Source of the DNA: CAYXDO01 sp964463485
Lineage (GTDB): Bacteria > Myxococcota > Kuafuiibacteriia > Kuafuiibacteriales > Kuafuiibacteriaceae
DNA: 46,050 bases
NCBI GenBank assembly: GCA_964463485.1
Contig: CAYXDO010000083.1
Coordinates: 1 to 46,050, forward strand
Direction: 5' to 3'
This document shows, in pieces, positions 1 through 8,228 of this stretch. The stretch's first letter is position 1, and each line of letters starts with the position of its first letter. Under the pieces are notes generated by a model. That model did no database searches, was not told the origin of the DNA, and worked only from the letters and a program-made list of their open reading frames with translations. The position numbers and the translations under genes were made by a program.

Positions 1-100
1 GACGCAGACGATCTGACGCAGACGCAGACGATCTGACGCAGACGCAGACGATCTGACGCAGACGCAGACGCAGACGATCTGACGCTGACGCGGACGATCT
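1..100. repeat. Variable tandem repeat, unit (GACGCA)n-GACGATCT
   Basis: Five consecutive units each end in GACGATCT: 1-14, 15-34, 35-54, 55-80 and 81-100. The number of GACGCA-like hexamers per unit varies from one to three, giving units of 14, 20, 20, 26 and 20 bases. The last unit is degenerate (GCTGAC, GCGGAC). The array is cut by the window edge and may continue outside. The main unit length is not a multiple of three and no ORF uses it, so it looks non-coding. It lies downstream of the minus-strand housekeeping operon. Confidence 0.85.
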
Positions 101-129
101 GACTCAGCTGAAAGCGCAGAGGTGGGTGG

Positions 130-150
130 CCGCAGACAAGACGCCTGCGG
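130..150 (-). terminator. Weak hairpin downstream of the housekeeping operon
   Basis: CCGCAG (130-135) pairs with CTGCGG (145-150) around a 9-base loop, 14 bases past the stop codon of the last gene of the minus-strand operon. There is no T-run after it, so it is at best a weak or Rho-assisted terminator. Confidence 0.25.
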
Positions 151-163
151 TCCGAGGCCAAGG

Positions 164-1390
164 TTACAGAAAATCCAACTCTCCCTCGACTACCCTTCGC
201 GCCAAGAAAAAACGGTCGGCGCCGGCGTAGAGCGCTCGTTCTGAGTTGGGCCCGGTGACGACGAGCGTCGGACTCGCGAACACTCCGCTCGCCAGCGCGC
301 GCTCCTGCGCGAGAACGCGCGCGCCCTGCCCTTCTTCGAGCTGCTTCGGATCCACGCCGAGCTCGTGGGCGACGGCGTTCCGATCTGCGAGATCGAGACC
401 CTGCGCCGAGGCGATGAGTCGCGCCCCCGCATCGACGTCCTTCGAGCGCCACACGAGCGAGTTGGCGACCTCGGACCCGGACGTCGAGAACCGCTCCCAC
501 GCCACTTCGAGCCCCATCTCTCGGGATCTGCGAAGAAGGTCCGATCGTCGCAGGCGCTCCTTGGCGGCGTTGTGAGCTCGCGGAGGCAGCGAAATCGGCG
601 TGATGCGCGCTGACAACCCGAGGCGGTCGATCTCGCGAATCGCTAGAGGCGCAAAGGGATCCGAGAGGTCTAAGAACAGCTCGCACTTCCAACCGGCGCC
701 TCCGCGGCGCGAGGCGCTTTCATGGCGCGGGAGGGGCCCACTTGGCGCGCTTCCCCCGGAGAGCGCCTTCTCTACCTGCTCTAGGCGATCCTGGCCCCAG
801 TAGAGCTCTGCGCCGACGACGAAGCTTGGAGCACCAAAGATCCCGAGCTCGATCGCCTGGTCGGTGCGGCGACGCAGCTCACTCTTGACCGCCGGTGCCT
901 TCGACCGATCGAGGATCTCTTGGGCATCGAGCCCTTGGGCTGCTAGAACTTGCGCCGAGACCTCTCGACTCGAGACGTCTCGATTCTCGACCCAGTAAGC
1001 TCTGAAAAAAGCGTGCATCAGCCCGAGCCAATGCTCGCGCGGAGAGGCCAGCAGCACACGAAGCGCCTCCACCGTTCGAATCGGATGCCCCGAAGGCATA
1101 TGCAGCGGCACGCCAAACAGCGTCGCGAACCTGCGTCGATCGGCCTCCGCGTGTCGCTGCTCGGCCTCCGCCAAGACGTTCGAGAGATTCTGAGGCGTGC
1201 CCCACGCCCTAAAAACGCCGCCGAGCAGCATCGGACTGAGCACCAGCTCGACTCGGGCCCGAGCGGCCAAGGCCTCCACCTGGGTCGAGGCGAGATAAGC
1301 GTAAGGACAGGAAAAATCGAACCAGAACTCCAAAGAGCGAAGCGCTCCGGAGCGACGCTCCGAGTGACTGCGCGGTAGCGGGTCGCTCAC
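164..1390 (-). CDS. Tandem DsbA-fold / 2-hydroxychromene-2-carboxylate isomerase-like protein
   Basis: A 408-residue protein with two thioredoxin-like (DsbA/kappa-GST) domains in tandem. Domain 1 (about residues 20-212) has FWFDFSCPYAYLAS near its start and a cis-proline strand FGAPSFVVG followed by YWGQDRLEQV, typical of HCCA isomerases. The usual active-site Ser position appears to be Cys. Domain 2 (about 232-408) has LFLDLSDPFAPLAI and FASPTLVVT and is more degenerate. Such proteins use or bind glutathione in aromatic ring-cleavage pathways or act as oxidoreductases; the substrate here is unknown. The GTG start overlaps the der stop by 4 bases (GTGA), so translation is probably coupled. 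It is the last gene of the operon. Confidence 0.8.
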   Translation of the reverse strand: MSDPLPRSHSERRSGALRSLEFWFDFSCPYAYLASTQVEALAARARVELVLSPMLLGGVFRAWGTPQNLSNVLAEAEQRHAEADRRRFATLFGVPLHMPSGHPIRTVEALRVLLASPREHWLGLMHAFFRAYWVENRDVSSREVSAQVLAAQGLDAQEILDRSKAPAVKSELRRRTDQAIELGIFGAPSFVVGAELYWGQDRLEQVEKALSGGSAPSGPLPRHESASRRGGAGWKCELFLDLSDPFAPLAIREIDRLGLSARITPISLPPRAHNAAKERLRRSDLLRRSREMGLEVAWERFSTSGSEVANSLVWRSKDVDAGARLIASAQGLDLADRNAVAHELGVDPKQLEEGQGARVLAQERALASGVFASPTLVVTGPNSERALYAGADRFFLARRVVEGELDFL

Positions 1391-2886
1391 TTCGTTCGCC
1401 CTCGCGACGCGCGGACCTCGCCGGCTTCGCTCCGTCGCCGCTTCGGTGCGCCGGCCTTCTCACCGACTTTCGCCTTCTTCTTGCGTCCACGATACCCCAC
1501 GAGGATCGGCACCCCGTCGAAGCCGTACTCATGGCGCAGCTCGTTCAACAAGTGCCGACGCCAACTGAAATGGAACAGCTCCGGATCGTTCACCGAAGCC
1601 AGAAAACGCGGCGGCGCTACGCCGATCTGCCGCAAATAGTACAGGCGCGCGTGTTTGCCTCGCTTCGAAGGCAGGTCGTGTTTGGAGGTGAGGTACTCGA
1701 GGAACCGATTGAGCTCGCCGGTCGCGATGCGCTTGTGACTCTCCGCGAGCACCCGGTCGATCTCAGGGAGCAACCGATCGAGACCGAAGCCCGTGTGCGC
1801 GCTCGTGTAGATCACCGGAGCGTACGAGAGGTGCGCGAGCTCGGTACGCAGCTTCTCGGTGTGTGATCGCTGATCGTCCTCGGGCCGCTTGGCGTCCCAC
1901 TTGGACACCACGAGGATCACGGCCTTGCCGTCGCGAAAGGCGAACGCGGCGATCTTCGCGTCCTGCTCCGCGATCGGCTGAGTAGCGTCGAGCAAGAGGA
2001 GCGCGACGTCGGAGCTCTCGAGACCCTTGCGCGCTGCGAACACGCTGTAGCGCTCGAGCCGCAACGCGATCGAGCTCTTCCGACGAATGCCGGCGGTGTC
2101 GATGAAGACGTACTCCTTGCCGTGACGCGCCAACCTCGAGTCGACCGTGTCGCGCGTCGTCCCCGCGATGTCGGAGACGAGGTGGCGGTCTTCGCCCAAG
2201 AGCCGGTTCACGAGCGACGACTTGCCCGCGTTCGGCCGCCCGAGCACCGCGACGCGAGTCGCGCTCGGGAGCCCTTCGCTCTCGAGCTCTTGCTCCTCGG
2301 GTCCTTGCGACTCGGGCCCTTCTCCCTCCTCGAGCTCCGCGTCGGCCGGACTCTCCTCGACGACCACGGCACGGTCACCGAGCGCTGCCACCACCGCGTC
2401 GGCGAGCTCGGGTACGTTGCGGCCGTGGGCCGCGCTCACGAAGATGGTCGGCTCGATCGCGAGCTCCGAAAACTCCGCCGCTGCGGCGTCTTGTTTGGTG
2501 CCCTCGATCTTGTTGACCGCGAGGATCACCGGCTTGCCGCTTCGCCGCAACATTCGCGCGACCTCGGCGTCGGAGGGCACTAGGCCCGCGCGCCCGTCCA
2601 CCAACAGGATCACGGCGTCAGCCTCATCGATCGCGAGCTGCGTCTGATCGAACACCCGAGACATGATCGGATCGTCAGTGTCCGGATCGAGCCCGCCCGT
2701 GTCGATCAACACGACGGGAACTTCGCCGCCCGGCCCGTTGAGGACCGCGTCCGAAAAGATGCGATCTCGAGTCACACCCGGTTCGTCGGCGACGATCGAT
2801 CGCAGGCGCCGAATCATCCGGTTGAAGAGCGTGGACTTTCCGACGTTCGGGCGCCCCACGATCGCCACGAGAGGCTTGGCGCTCAA
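1387..2886 (-). CDS. der: Ribosome biogenesis GTPase Der (EngA)
   Basis: A 499-residue double GTPase needed for 50S subunit maturation. The first G domain has GRPNVGKST (residues 11-19), a DTGG G3 motif and NKIE (G4). The second has GRPNAGKSS, DTAG and SKWD. A KH-like domain follows. The two G domains are separated by an acidic Glu-rich linker, and the C-terminus ends in a basic Lys/Arg tail; both vary in length among Der proteins. The TTG start is forced by the P-loop lying only ten residues in, and it overlaps the era stop by 4 bases (TTGA). The next gene begins inside its stop codon. Confidence 0.97.
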   Translation of the reverse strand: MSAKPLVAIVGRPNVGKSTLFNRMIRRLRSIVADEPGVTRDRIFSDAVLNGPGGEVPVVLIDTGGLDPDTDDPIMSRVFDQTQLAIDEADAVILLVDGRAGLVPSDAEVARMLRRSGKPVILAVNKIEGTKQDAAAAEFSELAIEPTIFVSAAHGRNVPELADAVVAALGDRAVVVEESPADAELEEGEGPESQGPEEQELESEGLPSATRVAVLGRPNAGKSSLVNRLLGEDRHLVSDIAGTTRDTVDSRLARHGKEYVFIDTAGIRRKSSIALRLERYSVFAARKGLESSDVALLLLDATQPIAEQDAKIAAFAFRDGKAVILVVSKWDAKRPEDDQRSHTEKLRTELAHLSYAPVIYTSAHTGFGLDRLLPEIDRVLAESHKRIATGELNRFLEYLTSKHDLPSKRGKHARLYYLRQIGVAPPRFLASVNDPELFHFSWRRHLLNELRHEYGFDGVPILVGYRGRKKKAKVGEKAGAPKRRRSEAGEVRASRGRTK

Positions 2887-4505
2887 GGCTCTCCCCCCGC
2901 CTCGGGCTCGGTGGGCGCACGGCCTTCTTCCTCGGCCAACTCCTTGGCAGCCTCCAGAAGATCGGAGACGTCGTCCTCGACCTCGAGGTCGAACGATTCT
3001 GCGTCTCGATCACGAGCAAGCCCGAGCTCAGCCAGCGTCGTCGCCCGGTTGCTCCAGTCGTCGGTCACTCGAACGTGAAGGTCCAGGTACACGCGCCCGT
3101 CGAGGAACCGCTCCACCTCCAGGCGCGCCCGGGTTCCGATCGCCTTGAGCCGCTCCGCGCCTTTGCCCACGATGATCTTCTTCTGGGAGAGACGCTCGAC
3201 ATGGATCGTGGCCGCGATCCGCACGAAACGTGAGGGGAACGGCTGCTCGCGAAACGAGTCCTCGAAGGCATCGACGACGACGTGAGCAGCATACGGAAGC
3301 TCCTCGTGCGTCTCGAGCATGACCTTCTCACGGATCAACTCTGCGACGATCACGCGCTCGGGCTGGTCGGTGATCACGTCGGCGTCGAACGCGGGCTTGC
3401 CCAAAGGCAACGCCTTGGAGAGCTCAGCGACCAGCCGCTCGAGTCCATCTTGGCGCATCGCAGAAACCGGAACCGCGCTGACGAGCCTCTCCCCCAATGC
3501 ACTTCCGTAAGCCTCGAGCAGCGGCAGGAGCGTCGACTTGGCCTTCACTCGATCGATCTTGTTCAACACGAGCACGACCGGCTTGTCGGCCTTCGCCAAC
3601 ACGCCGAGCAGCGCCTCGTTGCCCGGCGTGACTCGCGCGTCATCGCGAACCTCCACGACGTAGGCCACGACGTCGGCCTCGGCGATCGCACGCCGAGCCT
3701 CCGCCACCATGAAGCGGTTGAGCGGACCTTTCGCTCGATGGAATCCTGGCGTGTCGAGCAACGATATCTGCGCGTTGGGCGGATTCAGGACGCCGAGGAT
3801 GTTGCGTCTGGTGGTCTGGGGCTTGTGCGTCGTCGCCGCGATCTTCTGTCCGAGCAGTCGATTGAGCAGCGTCGACTTGCCCACGTTGGGACGGCCGATG
3901 ATCGCCACCGAGCCAACGTGGATGAGCCCGCCTGGGTCGATCGGCTCCGTAGGAGGGAGCCACGTCAGCTCCTTGAACGGACGCGCCTCGGAGCGCGGCT
4001 CGGACCGCGGCTCGGACCGCGGCTCGGAACGTGGCTCGGAACGTGGACGCGCTTGGGCTCCGCGATCGGCCGGCCTCTGATCTCGACCGCGCGCCTTTTG
4101 CCGCTCCGACCCCTTCCGCGCGACGCCCGATCGGCCCAATGGATCGGGCTTCGCCACCGCCTTGGTGGCGCCAACACTTCGTCCGCGCTGTGTGCGACTC
4201 TCGGGCTTCGCTCGTCGCTCGTCGCGGCGCGCACTCTGGGTGGCCTCCGCCGCGCGCTTGGCCGAGCGAGGCTTCCCGACACGATTCGCACGACCTCGCC
4301 GGACGCGACCGGGCCTTGCCTCATCGCTCGACGTTGCCTCTGTTCGTTTGCCTTCCAACGAATTCTCCGAAGGCCCCGTTGGACGAGCCCGCTCGCGCCG
4401 CTGCCGATCGGGCGGGGCGATGCGATTCTCTCGCGTGGCTTGGGCTTTCGGCCGTGATCGCGGGGACGAGCGGCGCGCGTCCTTGGTTCCCTTGGTCTTG
4501 GTCAT
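2883..4505 (-). CDS. era: GTPase Era with long basic N-terminal extension
   Basis: Era binds the 3' end of 16S rRNA and supports 30S assembly. The conserved part starts near residue 195: GRPNVGKST (204-212), a TTRRN switch I, DTPG (G3), NKID (G4), then a KH domain with GKGAERLKAIG. The first ~195 residues are an Arg/Lys/Ser-rich, apparently disordered extension absent from typical ~300-residue Era proteins. It includes a run of RSEP repeats (about 155-175). An acidic tail follows the KH domain. The ATG directly abuts the upstream TAG stop with no gap. An internal start is possible, but no ATG lies between residue 1 and the G domain. Confidence 0.93.
   Translation of the reverse strand: MTKTKGTKDARRSSPRSRPKAQATRENRIAPPDRQRRERARPTGPSENSLEGKRTEATSSDEARPGRVRRGRANRVGKPRSAKRAAEATQSARRDERRAKPESRTQRGRSVGATKAVAKPDPLGRSGVARKGSERQKARGRDQRPADRGAQARPRSEPRSEPRSEPRSEPRSEARPFKELTWLPPTEPIDPGGLIHVGSVAIIGRPNVGKSTLLNRLLGQKIAATTHKPQTTRRNILGVLNPPNAQISLLDTPGFHRAKGPLNRFMVAEARRAIAEADVVAYVVEVRDDARVTPGNEALLGVLAKADKPVVLVLNKIDRVKAKSTLLPLLEAYGSALGERLVSAVPVSAMRQDGLERLVAELSKALPLGKPAFDADVITDQPERVIVAELIREKVMLETHEELPYAAHVVVDAFEDSFREQPFPSRFVRIAATIHVERLSQKKIIVGKGAERLKAIGTRARLEVERFLDGRVYLDLHVRVTDDWSNRATTLAELGLARDRDAESFDLEVEDDVSDLLEAAKELAEEEGRAPTEPEAGGEP
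3984..4046. repeat. 12-bp tandem repeat inside era, encoding RSEP
   Basis: Near-identical 12-base units of the form CGCGGCTCGGAC, drifting to CGTGGCTCGGAA, encode the repeated Arg-Ser-Glu-Pro of the Era N-terminal extension on the minus strand. The unit is a whole number of codons, so copy-number changes would keep the frame. Confidence 0.8.
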
Positions 4506-5165
4506 CTAGGGCTTTCGTCGGAAGAAGGCTACGCTCTGTATCACCACCGGCTCGACCGGTTGATCGTTCAGGAGCGGCGCGCGCGCGATTCGTCGAATGA
4601 CCTCCATGCCGCCGATCAAGGCTCCGAACACGGGAAACGCCCCATCGAGCTCGGGCAGCGGTCGCTCGGTCACGATGAACTGGGAGCCATTGGTGTTCGG
4701 CCCTGCGTTGGCCATCGACAAGATGCCTGGTCGGTCGTGACGCAACTCCGGCGTGAGCTCGTCGCCGAACGCGTAGCCGGGTCCGCCACGCCCGTTGGCG
4801 AGCGGGTCCCCACCTACGACGAAGGAGCCGGCGCTCACGCGATGAAACGTCAGCCCGTCATAAAACGGACGGGACACCCACTCACCGGTCTCTGGATCTT
4901 GGAAGAGCCTGCGCCCTCGGGCGAGGCCCACGAAGTTCGTGACGGTCTTTGGTGCTTTGTGCTCAAACAATCTCCCGCTGAAGGTCCCCGTAGATGTGAT
5001 GATCTCGAAGCACAGCTCACCCGCGCCGCCAATGCCTTCGGTGGCTTCGGCCAGGGTGAGCTCTTTGGGCGTGACCACGAAGGCGTCGGGGCTCGACGCC
5101 CTTTTCGATTCGCTGCACGCCATCGGCGCCAAGGAGATCAGCGCGACCAGAGGCCGCCACCTCAT
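4506..5165 (-). CDS. Cyclophilin-type peptidyl-prolyl isomerase, probable lipoprotein
   Basis: A 219-residue protein. A short hydrophobic leader ends in APMAC (Cys17), an imperfect lipobox, so export and lipid anchoring are likely but not certain. The cyclophilin domain (about 45-215) has the active-site FHRV, GSQFIVT, and the DGAFPVFG strand. It would catalyse proline isomerisation during folding of envelope proteins. The ATG start overlaps the rnc stop as ATGA, and its TAG stop is followed immediately by the era ATG. An exported foldase in a ribosome/RNA operon is unusual but is tightly coupled here. Confidence 0.9.
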   Translation of the reverse strand: MRWRPLVALISLAPMACSESKRASSPDAFVVTPKELTLAEATEGIGGAGELCFEIITSTGTFSGRLFEHKAPKTVTNFVGLARGRRLFQDPETGEWVSRPFYDGLTFHRVSAGSFVVGGDPLANGRGGPGYAFGDELTPELRHDRPGILSMANAGPNTNGSQFIVTERPLPELDGAFPVFGALIGGMEVIRRIARAPLLNDQPVEPVVIQSVAFFRRKP

Positions 5166-5881
5166 GCCTCTCCCTCGGGCTCGATGGTCGCGAGCAAGAC
5201 GTCGAGGTCCTCGATGCAGACCTTGGCCGCGCGCTGCTCCGCTTCCTTCTTCGTTCGCCCGGAACCGCGCGCCAGCACGCGCTCCCCGAGCACGATCTCC
5301 ACGGTGAACTCTTTTTGGTGGTCGGGCCCGGTCTCCTCCACCACGCGGTAGGTGGGCGGGCGGTGAATGCGCGCTTGGATCTTCTCCTGAAGCTCGGTCT
5401 TCGGATCACCTCGCGGCCGCTCGCTCTCGTCTGGGAAATCGATGAGCGCCAACAACACCTCGCGTGCCCGATCGAACCCAGCGTCGAGAAACACCGCCGC
5501 GATCACCGCCTCGAAGGCGTCCGCCAAGATCGACGGGCGCTCCCGTCCGCCCGAGGCTTCCTCCCCGCGCCCCAGGCGCAGCGCTTCGCCGATCCCCGCG
5601 CGCTCGGCGACCCGCGCGAGCCCGGCCTCGTTCACGACGGCGGCTCGCATGCGTGAAAGCGAACCCTCCCGGGCCTCCGGTTGACGACGCATCAGCTCAC
5701 CCGAGACGACCAGATCGATCACCGCGTCGCCTAGAAACTCTAGCCTTTCATTGTCGACTCCAGATGCTTCGTTCACATACGATCGATGGGTCAGCGCGAC
5801 CTTGAGGAGCGACTGATCGGCGAAGGTGTGGCCGAGGGCTTCGGCCAGTCGATCGATCGGATCCTTGCGGTCCTTGCTCAT
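5162..5881 (-). CDS. rnc: Ribonuclease III
   Basis: A 239-residue double-strand-specific endoribonuclease that processes rRNA precursors and structured mRNAs. The family signature NERLEFLGDAV is at residues 44-54, supplying the metal-binding Glu/Asp residues. The second acidic cluster is in LADAFEAVIAAVFLD. A double-stranded RNA-binding domain (about 155-230) starts at DPKTELQEKIQ and ends in the KKEAEQRAA helix. The start ATG overlaps the mnmA stop (ATGA), and the stop overlaps the cyclophilin start. The rnc-era linkage is common in bacteria; here a cyclophilin gene sits between them. Confidence 0.97.
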   Translation of the reverse strand: MSKDRKDPIDRLAEALGHTFADQSLLKVALTHRSYVNEASGVDNERLEFLGDAVIDLVVSGELMRRQPEAREGSLSRMRAAVVNEAGLARVAERAGIGEALRLGRGEEASGGRERPSILADAFEAVIAAVFLDAGFDRAREVLLALIDFPDESERPRGDPKTELQEKIQARIHRPPTYRVVEETGPDHQKEFTVEIVLGERVLARGSGRTKKEAEQRAAKVCIEDLDVLLATIEPEGEA

Positions 5882-7101
5882 CGGAGCGCTCCGATGATGA
5901 ACCCTCCGCCCAACACTTCGTCACCTTCGTAGAAGACGGCCGCTTGTCCTTTCGCCACCGCCCGCACGGGTAGATCGAAGCGGACCTCGACCTTCGCTCC
6001 TTCAATCGATCGGATCGTGGCGGCGGTGCCGGGATCTCTCGAGCGGATCTTCACGTGCGCACGCGCGGGACCGGTTGGGGCCGTGATCCAACGGACGTCG
6101 CACGCCGCGAGGCCCCACTCGGAGAGCTCGCGATCTTCTCCAACGGTCACGGCTCGGGTCGAGACGTCGACGCCGAGCACGTAGAGCCTACGGCCAGAAG
6201 CTACGTTGGTGCCTCGGCGTTGCCCGATCGTGTACTGCCAGAACCCGTCGTGGCGACCGACCTCGGCGCCCGCGCTGTCGACGATCGGACCCGATCCGTC
6301 GAGGCCGCCGGCTCGACGCCGAAGGAAATCCTTGGCGCCATCACCGCCGACGAAGCACACCTCTTGGCTGTCGAGCTTGTGCGCGACCGGCAGGCCGGCA
6401 GCGAGCGCCCGCGCGCGAACGTCCGCTTTCGTAGACGCCCCGAGCGGGAGCACGAGCTCGCGCAGCACCACGCTCGGCGTCGCGAACAGGAAGTACGACT
6501 GGTCCTTGGCGAGATCGACCCCTCGAAAGAGGCGCCCGGCGCTGTTCGTTCGAGCGTAGTGACCGGTCGCGAGCGCTACGGCGCCTAAGAGACGCGCCCG
6601 TTGCCACAGGAGCCCCAGCTTGACCTGAGCGTTACACGCAACACACGGGCTCGGCGTCCGGCCGGCGAGATAGCCGCTCACGAACGGCTCCACGACGCCG
6701 ACGTCGAACGCGTTTCGCGCGTCGATCACGTAGAAGGGCACATCGAGCGCCTCGGCGACGCGGCGGGCGTCCTGCAGATCATCCGGCGCGCAACAAGCTC
6801 GCGGCGCCCGAGGAAGCGTGGGATCGACGTCATGGAGGCGAAGCGCGAGCGCGATGACGTCGGCGCCGGCAGAACGAAGGGCATGAGCCGCGACCGCCGA
6901 ATCGACACCTCCGGACAGAGCGACGGCTACGCGGCGACCCGCTAGATCCTGCAGCTGCCGCTCGATCGCGGCCGCGTCAGGCGCCGCGGCGTCGGGCGCT
7001 GCGATCGGCGCGGTCGTCTCGACTGGCCTTGGAGCTGCGGGAGCCGAAAGAGGCTCAGTCTCCGTCGCCGTCCTCGTCGTCATCGTCGTCGTCGTCATCA
7101 T
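5878..7101 (-). CDS. mnmA: tRNA-specific 2-thiouridylase MnmA
   Basis: MnmA thiolates U34 of Lys, Glu and Gln tRNAs. Visible motifs are the PP-loop SGGVDSA, the catalytic cysteine in TPSPCVACN, the second cysteine in SQEVCFVG, and the GQRRG segment. I choose the ATG at 7101 (407 residues) because GGAGG lies 8 bases before it. A TTG at 7134 would add 11 residues. Either start lies inside the preceding ihfB-like gene, giving a 47-base overlap in another frame. The N-terminus is therefore an unusual Thr-rich stretch made by the codons of the neighbour's Asp tail. No usable start exists after the upstream stop. Confidence 0.93.
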   Translation of the reverse strand: MMTTTTMTTRTATETEPLSAPAAPRPVETTAPIAAPDAAAPDAAAIERQLQDLAGRRVAVALSGGVDSAVAAHALRSAGADVIALALRLHDVDPTLPRAPRACCAPDDLQDARRVAEALDVPFYVIDARNAFDVGVVEPFVSGYLAGRTPSPCVACNAQVKLGLLWQRARLLGAVALATGHYARTNSAGRLFRGVDLAKDQSYFLFATPSVVLRELVLPLGASTKADVRARALAAGLPVAHKLDSQEVCFVGGDGAKDFLRRRAGGLDGSGPIVDSAGAEVGRHDGFWQYTIGQRRGTNVASGRRLYVLGVDVSTRAVTVGEDRELSEWGLAACDVRWITAPTGPARAHVKIRSRDPGTAATIRSIEGAKVEVRFDLPVRAVAKGQAAVFYEGDEVLGGGFIIGALR

Positions 7102-7429
7102 CGTCCATGCCTCCGTCGGCGCCAGGCGCAACAACGGGGCGCGCGGTGCCAGGCGGGTAGTCCACTCGCTCCTTCAGCTCCTTGCCGACCTTGAAGAACG
7201 GCGTGCGCTTGGCCGGCACGTGGATCGTCTCTCCGGTCTTGGGATTTCGACCCGTGTAGGCGTCGTGGGACTTGCTGGTGAAGCTCCCAAAACCTCGAAT
7301 TTCAATTCGATCTCCGCGCTTCAACGCGTCGGTCATCTGTTCGAAGATGAGATTTACGACCTGTTCGGCGCGCTTCTTCGTGATCTTCGCGCGATCCGCA
7401 AGCCTTTCGACGAGCTCAGACTTGTTCAT
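7055..7429 (-). CDS. ihfB: IHF-beta/HU-family DNA-binding protein with Asp-rich tail
   Basis: A 124-residue histone-like protein. Residues 1-94 match the IhfB/HU fold: KSELVERLA at the start, RIEIRGFGSF, the DNA-bending arm GRNPKTGETIHVP, and FFKVGKELKERV. The subunit assignment to IhfB rather than HU rests on the N-terminus and arm, and is moderate. After about residue 95 there is a Pro/Ala linker and a tail of about 17 residues that is nearly all Asp/Glu/Gly, not found in enterobacterial IHF. It is the first gene of the operon, and its 3' end overlaps mnmA in another frame. Confidence 0.9.
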   Translation of the reverse strand: MNKSELVERLADRAKITKKRAEQVVNLIFEQMTDALKRGDRIEIRGFGSFTSKSHDAYTGRNPKTGETIHVPAKRTPFFKVGKELKERVDYPPGTARPVVAPGADGGMDDDDDDDDDDEDGDGD

Positions 7430-7540
7430 CCCCCGGTCCTCATGGAGCTCCTCCGGGGGGCCGCAGGCCGCATTGCCGGCAACCCCTATGGTTGCTCGAT
7501 CCGTGCGCCTTCGCGGATGGACCCGTGGGCTTCGTCCCTG

Positions 7541-7569
7541 GAATTACTCGGGATTCTCGCTCGTGTCAA
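7541..7569 (-). promoter_or_regulatory. Candidate sigma70-type promoter for the ihfB-mnmA-rnc-era-der operon
   Basis: A perfect TTGACA (complement of 7564-7569) is followed after 17 bases by TAATTC (complement of 7541-7546). The -35 is strong and the -10 is poor. It lies just past the queE stop, in the only sizeable gap before the operon (7430-7575), with the first start codon about 105 bases downstream. Nothing else is recognised in that gap. Confidence 0.4.
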
Positions 7570-7575
7570 ACCACG

Positions 7576-8205
7576 TCACGGGATCCCGAGGAGCTTATGG
7601 GTCTGAAGGCTCAACCGCCAGCGCGGATTTGCAAGGCAGCGCTCGATCGCCGCCCGGGTGTGCTCGGCCACACGCGGGCCGTCCATGGGCTGGAGAAAGA
7701 AGTGCCGGAACGCGAGGCTTTCGAAGAGCTCGGGCCGCGCGTCCACCTGCGGGAACACCAGCTTGAGCTCGTCTCCTTCAGTCACGACAAGTCGCGACTG
7801 GCCCTTGGGGCTGACACAGACCCAGTCCACACCCTTCGGAACGGCGCGCGTGCCGTTCGTTTCGATGGCGACTTCGAACCCCTCCGCGTGCAACGCAGAC
7901 ACCGCGGCTTCGTCGAGCTGAAGCAAGGGCTCGCCGCCCGTACACACCACGAAGCGCCGCTGATCACCGGCCGGCCATGCCATCGCCACACGACGAGCGA
8001 GTCCCTGCGCCGACTCGAACCGTCCTCCGGTTGGTCCAACCCCGACGAAGTCGGTGTCGCAAAACGAACATACCGCCGACGCGCGATCCTCTTCGCGACC
8101 GCTCCAGAGATTGCACGCGGCGAATCGACAGAACACGGCGGCGGTGCCCGAACGCGCTCCTTCACCCTGCAGCGTGAAGAAGATCTCCTTCACCACATAG
8201 CTCAT
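7576..8205 (-). CDS. queE: 7-carboxy-7-deazaguanine synthase QueE (radical SAM)
   Basis: A 209-residue radical SAM enzyme that converts 6-carboxytetrahydropterin to 7-carboxy-7-deazaguanine on the way to preQ0 and queuosine. The N-terminal FFTLQGEG motif is present. The Fe-S cluster cysteines are Cys31, Cys46 and Cys49, giving CX14CX2C instead of the standard CX3CX2C; this spacing is known in a subset of QueE proteins. CTGGEPLLQ is the GGE motif. The gene follows queC, the next pathway enzyme. The two are separated by a duplicated 14-base segment, so QueE starts at the ATG of the second copy. Confidence 0.94.
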   Translation of the reverse strand: MSYVVKEIFFTLQGEGARSGTAAVFCRFAACNLWSGREEDRASAVCSFCDTDFVGVGPTGGRFESAQGLARRVAMAWPAGDQRRFVVCTGGEPLLQLDEAAVSALHAEGFEVAIETNGTRAVPKGVDWVCVSPKGQSRLVVTEGDELKLVFPQVDARPELFESLAFRHFFLQPMDGPRVAEHTRAAIERCLANPRWRLSLQTHKLLGIP

Positions 8206-8228
8206 GACACGTAGCTCATGACACGTAG
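8201..8228. repeat. 14-bp tandem duplication at the queC/queE junction
   Basis: CTCATGACACGTAG occurs twice in direct succession (8201-8214 and 8215-8228). On the minus strand each copy contains the ATGA motif. The first copy met supplies the queC TGA stop and the second supplies the queE ATG start. Confidence 0.9.

Noticed and set aside
1..100. CRISPR array at the left edge
   Set aside because: Units are contiguous, of variable length and without spacers, so it is a tandem repeat.
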